Source: Planctomycetota bacterium (GTDB lineage Bacteria > Planctomycetota > UBA8742 > JACQVU01). From it: a DNA stretch of 21,839 nucleotides. The notes below the pieces were generated by a model, which did no database searches, was not told the DNA's origin, and saw nothing but the letters and a program-made list of their open reading frames with translations. The stretch covers positions 1 through 21,839 of the forward strand of contig JACQVU010000057.1 in NCBI GenBank assembly GCA_016209585.1, read 5' to 3'. Every line of letters begins with the position of its first letter. The stretch's first letter is position 1. The position numbers were made by a program, and so were the translations under genes. Below, one piece after another: positions 16,579 to 21,839 of the stretch.

Positions 16579-16797
16579 ATGTCACATCCCGATTGGCCAC
16601 ACCCGATGTTCGCCGCGTTCGTTCATGACGACCGCGGCACGGAAGTTCTGGGCGGCCCGTTCGGCGACATCGACGACGTCATCGACTGCTGCTGGGACTC
16701 CATGGAGGAAGGCCACACGGAGCGCTGTTTCTTCATCGAGGCCACTCCCCTCGGTCCGCGCCTCCAGACGTTCCCACCGGGCGTATTCCCGGCATGA
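16579..16797 (+). CDS. Small hypothetical protein leading the restriction cassette
   Basis: This 72-aa ORF starts at ATG 16579 with AAAGG 7-8 nt upstream and ends in an ATGA overlap with the methylase gene, which strongly suggests translational coupling. The protein is acidic, with FAAFVHDDRGTEVLGGPFGDIDDVIDC-like content, two cysteines in the CC pair and another near FFIEATPLGP. It has no helix-turn-helix that I can see, so it does not look like a C (controller) protein. An in-frame TTG or GTG upstream could extend it, but the ATG has the better ribosome site. Function unknown; a modulator of the cassette is only a guess. Confidence 0.55.
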   Translation: MSHPDWPHPMFAAFVHDDRGTEVLGGPFGDIDDVIDCCWDSMEEGHTERCFFIEATPLGPRLQTFPPGVFPA

Positions 16798-17741
16798 GTC
16801 AGAACCGCGACGGCGGCCGCGTCATTCACGGCACGTGCGAGGACCTTTCCGCGCTTGGAGACGGCGAGGTCACCCTCACCGTCACCTCGCCGCCCTATTG
16901 GAACGCCATCGACTACGACCGGCACGCCGTCGACTCGACGCAGTGGTATCGAACCCGCCGGTACGCCGACGCCGGCCGGGGATACGAAGAGTACCTGGCG
17001 AAGATGACGGGCATCTTCTCCGGCGTGCTCGCCAAAACCCGGCCCGGCGGGTTTCTCGCGGTGGTCATCGGCACGCTGCTGCTCGACGGAAAACACTTTC
17101 CCGTGCCGTTCGACCTCACGTCGCGGCTCGTCCAGTCCGGCTGGCGATTCCACCAGGACATCATCTGGAACAAGGTCACGGGAGGCGTGAAGCGCGCGGG
17201 GGTCTTCATTCAGAAGCCGTTTCCAGGGTACTACTATCCGAACATCATGACCGAGTACATCCTGCTCTTTCGCCGGGACGGCGAACCGCTCTATCGCGGC
17301 CGGAGCCGGAAAGACATGGAGGCCGCGCGCAACCCGATTAACCAACTGTTTACCTGCGACATCGCCAACAGCGTGTGGCACGTCGCGCCGGTGCCGCCTG
17401 GCCACATCGATCATCCCTGCCCCTTCCCCGAGGAGATTCCGGCGCGCCTGGCTTCGCTCTATTCCTATCCTGGCGACCTGGTGCTCGATCCGTTCTGCGG
17501 CTCCGGCCAGACGTTGAAGGTGGCGCGGGCGCTGGGACGCCGGCACGCGGGGTACGACGTGGTCGAAAAGTACGTCGATCTCTCGCGGGCGCGGCTCGAT
17601 GAACCCCTCGCCCTTCGCGCGGAACAACTGGCGCCGAGGATGGACAAGATCGCCATTGGCGCGGCGTTGCGGGGTCCGGGACGCGCGGTCGTGAAGCGGC
17701 GCCCAAACCGCCGTTCGCCGTCGAAACAGATGTTTGGGTGA
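16794..17741 (+). CDS. Type II DNA methylase, beta-class SPPY (predicted N4-cytosine)
   Basis: This 315-aa protein has catalytic motif IV TSPPYWN (S32-P-P-Y35) near the N-terminus and motif I LVLDPFCGSGQT (D232-P-F-C-G-S-G238) near the C-terminus, the permuted order of beta-class methylases. TRPGGFLAVVIGT and HQDIIWNK between them match other conserved blocks, and the central region (about 100-210) should carry target recognition. SPPY favours N4-cytosine. ATG 16794 overlaps the stop of the 72-aa ORF. The endonuclease-like gene follows directly, so this is the modification half of a compact restriction-modification pair. The target sequence cannot be read from the protein. Confidence 0.9.
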   Translation: MSQNRDGGRVIHGTCEDLSALGDGEVTLTVTSPPYWNAIDYDRHAVDSTQWYRTRRYADAGRGYEEYLAKMTGIFSGVLAKTRPGGFLAVVIGTLLLDGKHFPVPFDLTSRLVQSGWRFHQDIIWNKVTGGVKRAGVFIQKPFPGYYYPNIMTEYILLFRRDGEPLYRGRSRKDMEAARNPINQLFTCDIANSVWHVAPVPPGHIDHPCPFPEEIPARLASLYSYPGDLVLDPFCGSGQTLKVARALGRRHAGYDVVEKYVDLSRARLDEPLALRAEQLAPRMDKIAIGAALRGPGRAVVKRRPNRRSPSKQMFG

Positions 17742-17761
17742 AAGCCCCCCGGGGGTGCGCC

Positions 17762-18409
17762 ATGTCCATCGTTGACGACGTGTCCCAAGCCAAGCGGATC
17801 ATCAAAACGTTTCCCCGCCAATGGGACGGGAAGAAGTGCGTCCTGGAGATGAAAGACGCGAAGTACAACTGGCGCCAGACGGAGTGGTGGGCGTTTTACT
17901 GGGAGATGCTTTTCGTCAGGGCGACCCCGCCCGGCTTCGAGATCCCCGGTGAGCGCGTTGATCGCGTGCGATTCGACCTGAAGGGCGTGATCAACTGGGA
18001 CTTGAAGGGCAAGGCCATCAAGTCCGATGACCATCACGCGATTCTCAACGACAAGGCCGCGGTGGACAAAACGATTTCGGGCCTCGGTTCCTACGGCGCG
18101 ATCATCGCGTTGTGCGATGTCGAGTACAACGACGAGAATCGCACCTTCCAACGCTGGCGGGAGCAACTGCAGGGCGGCAAGAGCAAGTACCAGAAGGAGC
18201 GCGAGGCTCGTACCCCCCTCACCCGGTACCGCAAGACGCGCGCCGAGCTCCGCGAAGTGCTCTTCCTCTGCTTTGACAAGGAAACCATCAAAATCTGCGG
18301 CATCATGCGCCAAGGGCGCAACAGCAACGGCAAGCCGCGGCCACCGAAGTACATCATCAACCTGGAGAAGTGCGAGAGCGTCCTCGTCGCCCGCCTGGCG
18401 CTGGAGTGA
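17762..18409 (+). CDS. Probable type II restriction endonuclease
   Basis: This 215-aa protein sits 20 bp after the methylase, where a cognate endonuclease is expected, and its size fits. I do not recognise a named family. A candidate PD-(D/E)XK core is FDLKGVINWDLKGK, with D72 and the D80-L-K82 triad; an earlier WRQTEWWAFYWE helix may contribute an acid. The C-terminal half is basic (RYRKTRAELREV), suited to DNA binding. ATG 17762 is preceded by GGGGG about 6 nt upstream. GTG 17738 overlaps the methylase stop (GTGA) and is an equally possible start that adds eight residues. The call rests mainly on position and these motifs. It could also be an accessory protein, but a methylase-plus-nuclease pair is the simplest reading. 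Confidence 0.6.
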   Translation: MSIVDDVSQAKRIIKTFPRQWDGKKCVLEMKDAKYNWRQTEWWAFYWEMLFVRATPPGFEIPGERVDRVRFDLKGVINWDLKGKAIKSDDHHAILNDKAAVDKTISGLGSYGAIIALCDVEYNDENRTFQRWREQLQGGKSKYQKEREARTPLTRYRKTRAELREVLFLCFDKETIKICGIMRQGRNSNGKPRPPKYIINLEKCESVLVARLALE

Positions 18410-18463
18410 AAGATTGCACTCTGATATCGGACGGGCCCCCCAGCAGCAAACCCGCCACCGCCG

Positions 18464-18492
18464 TTGGCATCGGGCGGCAAGCGGGGTAGACT
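18464..18492 (+). promoter_or_regulatory. Candidate promoter placed for a leaderless transcript
   Basis: TTGGCA (18464-18469), a 17-bp spacer and TAGACT (18487-18492, 4 of 6) end 6 bp before the ATG at 18499. A start of transcription 6-7 bases after the -10 would be at or next to the A of the start codon, giving an mRNA without a leader. No Shine-Dalgarno sequence is present before this ATG, which agrees with that reading. Confidence 0.45.
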
Positions 18493-18498
18493 CCGGCC

Positions 18499-19026
18499 AT
18501 GGGGGTCGAGGTGTACGTGGCGCCGCCGGACGAGTGGCTCAAATACACGGGCGATGAGTGGCGGGCCTATTGGGACAGCGACCCGCCGGGGTTGCGGCTC
18601 GGCTCCAACCGGGCGATCAAGTCGCTGGTTGAGACCGTGCGCCTGCGTCTCGAAGGGGGCGAGTACGGCGGCGCTTTCCCGCGCTTCCACGTGCTGCTCG
18701 ACGAGGAGCACGGCGGCTTCACGGCGCGGGAGACGCCCGACTTCCTGGGCGAAATGGACAGCGTGCGGCGCGCGCTCGGCATGCTGGCCCTCTCCGAGGC
18801 CATCATCGTGGAGTTCGACCGCGACGGCCGGGCCGTGGACTACCTCTTCGCGGAGCCGGACGACGTCGATCGCCTGCGCCGCGAGTTCCGCGAACTGCAC
18901 CCCGGCCGGCCGTGCGACACCGTCGCCGACCTCAACTTCTGGGTCTTCGAGGCCTGCGCCCGCGTCGGCCACATGGCCGTCGGCCGGGGGCGCGGGCTGA
19001 TCTTCGTCAAGTTCATCCACGGATGA
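18499..19026 (+). CDS. Hypothetical protein
   Basis: I do not recognise this 175-aa protein. It looks soluble and acidic, with mixed alpha/beta character: MGVEVYVAPPDEWLKY at the start, a FHVLLDEEHGGF strand-turn, a long helix around RRALGMLALSEAIIVEF, and a C-terminal VADLNFWVFEACARVGHMAV helix ending GLIFVKFIHG. No signal peptide, membrane segment or catalytic motif is evident. Codon usage with strong GC third positions supports real coding. The ATG at 18499 lies directly after a promoter-like -10, and its stop overlaps the start of the MgtE-like gene (ATGA), so the two are probably cotranscribed and coupled. A role near ion transport is inferred from position only. Confidence 0.7.
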   Translation: MGVEVYVAPPDEWLKYTGDEWRAYWDSDPPGLRLGSNRAIKSLVETVRLRLEGGEYGGAFPRFHVLLDEEHGGFTARETPDFLGEMDSVRRALGMLALSEAIIVEFDRDGRAVDYLFAEPDDVDRLRREFRELHPGRPCDTVADLNFWVFEACARVGHMAVGRGRGLIFVKFIHG

Positions 19027-20048
19027 CGGGCATTGATCCCCGCCAAACCGCGATCGGCGGCGCGCAGCCGGCGATGCCGCCGCCGGATAAGAGCGTGCTG
19101 CCCTTCGCGCGGACCGACTTCTCGCTGCTGCGCGTCGGGGCCACCGTGCGTGAGGCGCTGGACGCCATCCGCCAACAGGGCGCGGGCGAGCGCATCATCT
19201 ACTTCTACGTGGCCGACCCCCACGGCCGGCTGGCCGGGGTGCTGCCCACCCGCCGCCTGCTCACGGCGCCGCTGGAGCGGCGGGTGGAGGAGATCATGGC
19301 GCCGGCGGTGGTGACGCTTCCGCACACGGCCACCGTGCGGCAGGCGTGTGAACATTTTGTGTCTCACCGTTTCCTGGCGTTTCCGGTGGTGAACGACGCC
19401 GGGGAGGTGGTGGGCGTGGTGGACATTTCTTCCCTGACCAATGAAGTGATGGATTTCGCCGAGCGCTCCCGCGCCGACGCCGTGTTCGAGGCCATCGGTT
19501 TCCGGCTGAGCGAGGTGCGCGGCGCCTCGCCGCTGCGGGCCTTCGGCGCCCGTTTCCCCTGGCTGCTGGCCACCATCGCCAGCGGCATGGCGTGCGCGCT
19601 GGTGGCGCGGGCCTACCAGACGACGCTGGCGGGGCAATTGGCCATCGCGTTCTTCATGGCGCTGGTGCTCGGCCTGGCGGAGAGCGTGAGCATGCAGTCG
19701 ATGACCGTGGCCATCCAGGCGCTGCGCGCCACGCGGCCCACGCTGCGGTGGTACCTGGCGGCTCTCAGGCGGGAAGTGCTCACGGCGTTCTGCCTTGGCG
19801 CGGCGTGCGGCGCGCTGGTGGCGCTCGTGGCCCGGGTGTTTTTCGACCAGGGCGCGGCCGCGGCGCGGGTGCTCGGCCCAGCCATCGGCCTGTCGCTGCT
19901 GCTGGCCTGCTTTCTGGGTCTCTCCGTGCCCTGGCTGCTGCACGCGCTGAAACTCGATCCCAAGATCGCCGCCGGCCCGGTGACGCTCGCGGCCACCGAC
20001 ATCGGCGCCATTCTGCTCTATTTTTCGCTCGCGGCCGCGCTGACCTGA
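19023..20048 (+). CDS. MgtE-like divalent cation transporter with CBS pair
   Basis: This 341-aa protein has two CBS domains (about 38-95 and 97-150; IIYFYVADPHGRLAGVLP and FLAFPVVNDAGEVVGVVD) followed by about five membrane segments (roughly 178-197, 205-235, 252-272, 283-307, 318-340). The end, LDPKIAAGPVTLAATDIGAILLYF, closely matches the MgtE magnesium channel pattern. It lacks the N-terminal superhelical MgtE domain (about 130 residues) that senses Mg2+ in the classical family. The usual GGNAG-Q motif in the second membrane segment reads AESVSMQS (219-226). The substrate may therefore differ from Mg2+ or the gating may be altered. Start ATG 19023 overlaps the previous stop. A longer frame reaching back to 18912 overlaps the preceding gene and is rejected. 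Confidence 0.8.
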   Translation: MTGIDPRQTAIGGAQPAMPPPDKSVLPFARTDFSLLRVGATVREALDAIRQQGAGERIIYFYVADPHGRLAGVLPTRRLLTAPLERRVEEIMAPAVVTLPHTATVRQACEHFVSHRFLAFPVVNDAGEVVGVVDISSLTNEVMDFAERSRADAVFEAIGFRLSEVRGASPLRAFGARFPWLLATIASGMACALVARAYQTTLAGQLAIAFFMALVLGLAESVSMQSMTVAIQALRATRPTLRWYLAALRREVLTAFCLGAACGALVALVARVFFDQGAAAARVLGPAIGLSLLLACFLGLSVPWLLHALKLDPKIAAGPVTLAATDIGAILLYFSLAAALT

Positions 20049-20074
20049 TCCTGATTTCCGGCTGGAATCGGGCG

Positions 20075-20108
20075 CGTGGATCGCTTCTCATGGGGCTTTC
20101 GATCCACG
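20075..20108. promoter_or_regulatory. Inverted repeat upstream of the CHAD gene
   Basis: CGTGGATCG (20075-20083) and CGATCCACG (20100-20108) form a perfect 9-bp inverted repeat around 16 bases. It lies 34 bp before the ATG at 20143. No T-run follows, so an operator or leader hairpin is likelier than a terminator for the transporter gene upstream. Confidence 0.35.
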
Positions 20109-20142
20109 GTGGCGCACGACAACGCGGGGGCGTTCTCTCAAC

Positions 20143-21150
20143 ATGTCCCGGCCGGAAGGGGGAGTTTTCGCGCAGACGCACGAGACGGTGACGCCGCTGG
20201 TGTCGCGGTCGCTGCGGGCCGTGGCCTTCACGGTGATGCGCCGCCACGCCACGGCCTTCACGGCGGCGGAGACGGGAGCGCGCGCCGACGCCGATCCCGA
20301 CCCGCTGCACGACATGCGCGTGGCGACGCGCCGGATCCGCGCGGCCCTGGCGTTCTTCGCCGGCGTGCTGCCGGAATCCGCGCAACTCCTGAAAGAAGAA
20401 ATGGCGTGGGCCGGCGGCGTGCTGGGCGAGGTGCGCGACCTGGACGTGCACCTGCGCCAGATCTCCCACTGGCGTGAGGAGGCCTCGGGGGCTGAGGCCG
20501 ACGCCCTCCTGTCTATCGACACGCTGCTCCGCCGGTTGCGGGTGGAGGCGCGCGGGCGCATGGTCGTCACGCTCGACTCCCCACGTTTCCAGCGGCTCGC
20601 CGCCTCGGCCGCCTCGCTGGCGGCGCTCGCCGACCCCGCCTATGACGACTCTCCTCCGGCCCACGCCGCGGCGCCGGACCTCATCCGCCGCCGCTGGCGC
20701 CGCTTCAAGAAGGCCGGAGATCGCATCCACGGGCAGAGCGACGCCGACGCCTTCCACGCGTTGCGCATCAGGTGCAAGCGGTTGCGGTACGCCGTGGAGT
20801 TCCACGCCGACTATTACGGCGAGGCCGCGCGGGCCTGCATCGCCGGGCTGGTTGACCTCCAGGACCTTCTCGGCGCCCACCAGGACGCCAACGTGGCCCG
20901 CGCCCGCGTGCTGGCCATGGTCTCCGGCGCCGCGGGCGACGGGATCACCGCGGGCCTGCCGCGCAATCTGCTCGACGCGGTGTCGCGGGTGGCCGACCGC
21001 CACGGGCGCGAGGCGGAGAAGGCGCGGCGCCGCTTCCCCGAGGTCTACGCGAACGCCCGCGGCGAGAATTGGCGGACGCTGAAACGCCTGATGAACTCCC
21101 TTCGCCCCTCCGACAGTCGCCCGGCCGCGGTGGCCGCCGCGGCGGAGTGA
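20143..21150 (+). CDS. CHAD domain protein
   Basis: This 335-aa protein is a helical CHAD (conserved histidine alpha-helical domain) protein. Two repeats carry the hallmark histidine and basic residues: LHDMRVATRRIRAALAFF near residues 55-70 and FHALRIRCKRLRYAVEF near 205-220, followed by LVDLQDLLGAHQDANVA. CHAD domains bind inorganic polyphosphate and often go with polyphosphate granules or with CYTH triphosphate-tunnel enzymes. No CYTH domain is fused here and none is in the window. Start ATG 20143 has no clear ribosome binding site. Stop 21148-21150 overlaps a possible GTG start of the next small ORF. The link to the MgtE-like neighbour (cation balance with polyphosphate) is plausible but only inferred. 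Confidence 0.88.
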   Translation: MSRPEGGVFAQTHETVTPLVSRSLRAVAFTVMRRHATAFTAAETGARADADPDPLHDMRVATRRIRAALAFFAGVLPESAQLLKEEMAWAGGVLGEVRDLDVHLRQISHWREEASGAEADALLSIDTLLRRLRVEARGRMVVTLDSPRFQRLAASAASLAALADPAYDDSPPAHAAAPDLIRRRWRRFKKAGDRIHGQSDADAFHALRIRCKRLRYAVEFHADYYGEAARACIAGLVDLQDLLGAHQDANVARARVLAMVSGAAGDGITAGLPRNLLDAVSRVADRHGREAEKARRRFPEVYANARGENWRTLKRLMNSLRPSDSRPAAVAAAAE

Positions 21151-21350
21151 GGGCGGAAGACGCGGAGCACGTTCTGCTCCGCGGCCGCATCGCGGACCTC
21201 CGCCGCGCGACCGGCGCCGGCTGGTATCTTGCGGATCCGGGGCATGCGGCCCACCGTGTCCCGGTCGACGACGCGGCGATGATCGAGGAGTTCTTGCGCG
21301 ACCATCCTCTGAACGCACACGAAGAATCGCGATTTTTTTCGCTCCGGTAG
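21147..21350 (+). CDS. Possible small ORF after the CHAD gene
   Basis: A 67-aa frame begins at GTG 21147, overlapping the CHAD stop (GTGA), and ends at 21350. The product would contain LRRATGAGWYLADPGHAAHRVPVDDAAMIEEFLRDHP-type mixed sequence with a compact look, but I recognise no family. The overlap and the GC-rich third positions favour coding; the lack of a ribosome binding site and the GC-rich background argue for caution. It might be a small partner of the CHAD protein or a chance frame. Confidence 0.35.
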   Translation: MRAEDAEHVLLRGRIADLRRATGAGWYLADPGHAAHRVPVDDAAMIEEFLRDHPLNAHEESRFFSLR

Positions 21351-21409
21351 TCATTGAGAGAAAAGGGGTTACGGATATTCCATCTTCGCGCCACCTCGGG
21401 AATGGCGTC

Positions 21410-21439
21410 CTTTCAGCGCATGGGTGAGTGCGCTGAAAG
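21410..21439. repeat. Perfect 11-bp hairpin
   Basis: CTTTCAGCGCA (21410-21420) pairs perfectly with TGCGCTGAAAG (21429-21439) across an 8-nt loop. There is no U-tract on either side, so it is not a standard intrinsic terminator, though it is the first strong hairpin after the last gene. Confidence 0.6.
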
Positions 21440-21521
21440 AGAGGGGGGCGGTGTTGGGTGTTGGATGCTCGGTGCTGGGTGAGGGGCACGGGGCGGGGAG
21501 ACAGAGAGATGGGGAGATGGG

Positions 21522-21608
21522 GATGTGGCGAAGGAAGGAAGGTGAGAACGTGGGAACGTGGGCATGGGGCATGCACTGTCCCACGTTCTCCCGTTCCCCC
21601 GCCACATC
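21522..21608. repeat. Nested palindromic intergenic element, copy 2
   Basis: The inner palindrome (21544-21600) shares GAGAACGTG-GGAACGTGGG, ATGGGGCA and CACGTTCTCCCGTTCCCCC with 7766-7830. Outer arms GATGTGGCG (21522-21530) and CGCCACATC (21600-21608) are a perfect 9-bp inverted repeat, different in sequence from the outer arms of copy 1. The pair shows a conserved core with changed but still pairing arms. Confidence 0.55.
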
Positions 21609-21621
21609 GTCCCTTGCTCAG

Positions 21622-21839
21622 ATGTGCAAGAACGACAAAAAAAGTTATCCGTCCAGCCAAGCGCCATTCTCGCCTTTGGACTTCCGCCTTCAGCCTTTTG
21701 CCTTCCGCCTTCCTCCCAATGTGCAAGAGCGACAAAAAAAGTTCGTCGCCACCTCAGGCAGCCATTTTCGCCTCCGACCTTCATCCTTTCACCTTCAGAC
21801 TTCAGCCTTCCTTCAGATATGCAAGAGCGACAAAAAAAG
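21622..21839. repeat. Tandem array with 97-98-bp period
   Basis: A conserved 23-bp block ATGTGCAAGAGCGACAAAAA-AAG recurs at 21622-21644, 21719-21741 and 21817-21839 (starts 97 and 98 bp apart; one or two differences per copy). The stretches between are related pyrimidine-rich CTTCCGCCTTCAG-type sequence, not unrelated spacers. The array runs to the end of the window and so may continue. Confidence 0.8.

Larger units (their letters stand above)
21351..21621. other. Non-coding low-complexity region
   Basis: No gene is supported. It holds an 11-bp hairpin (21410-21439), GGTGTTGGGTGTTGGA-type runs (21450-21482), GGGGAGATGG purine runs (21496-21540) and copy 2 of the palindromic element. Read on the minus strand, the runs give repetitive frames of the QHPTPNTQH type known as spurious proteins. 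Confidence 0.65.

Noticed and set aside
16794..18409. DISARM, BREX or Dnd assignment for the methylase modules
   Set aside because: None of the marker genes of these systems (DUF1998 and PLD proteins, PglZ/BrxC, DndC/DndD) is visible in the window.
19780..21735. 651-aa minus-strand open frame through the repeat region
   Set aside because: It runs across the CHAD gene antisense and the low-complexity repeats (KAEGKRLKAE, NTQHRPP), which are known to give spurious proteins.
21622..21839. CRISPR array
   Set aside because: The 23-bp blocks are regularly spaced, but the intervening 75 bp are related to each other and too long for spacers, the block is not palindromic, and no cas genes are present.

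Overview
The window is GC-rich (by eye about 65% in genes) and every gene I can support lies on the + strand. It reads as one contig piece from an uncultivated-type, Gram-negative-like bacterium. The S55-peptidase plus beta-propeller pair, a classical etfBA operon, an MgtE-like transporter and a CHAD protein fit lineages such as Acidobacteriota or candidate phyla. The spacers also carry low-complexity repeat families of the kind seen in such metagenomic genomes: tandem TGACAAC heptamers, GGTGTTGGG-type runs and GAAGGCTGAAG-type runs. No rRNA, tRNA or marker gene is present, so the phylum assignment is a guess.

Layout. (1) 302-7666 is a tight four-gene operon: a nuclease-adenine methylase fusion (Eco57I/type IIG-like), a NurA-like nuclease, a HerA-like ATPase with an aberrant P-loop, and a second DNA methylase. 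It looks like a composite restriction or anti-phage system. (2) 7667-8030 is a spacer with a nested palindromic element and a candidate promoter. (3) 8031-12254 encodes two exported proteins, an S55 (SpoIVB-type) peptidase and a beta-propeller protein. (4) 12442-14242 is etfB-etfA, separated by a heptamer repeat. (5) 14399-16272 is an HD phosphohydrolase (SAMHD1/YwfO-like) overlapping a YwgA-like gene. This pair is flanked by a direct repeat of the etfA 3' end, as if the pair had inserted there. (6) 16579-18409 is a compact restriction-modification cassette: a 72-aa ORF, an SPPY methylase and a probable endonuclease. (7) 18499-21350 holds an unknown protein with a possible leaderless promoter, an MgtE-like protein with CBS domains, a CHAD protein and a doubtful small ORF. 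(8) 21351-21839 is non-coding, with a hairpin, a second palindromic element and a roughly 98-bp tandem array running off the window end.

Overall, three putative defence modules with three DNA methylases are interleaved with ordinary housekeeping genes. The strongest leads are the HerA-NurA-double-methylase operon and the HD/YwgA module bracketed by etfA-tail repeats. All functional statements come from motif reading; no database search was run.
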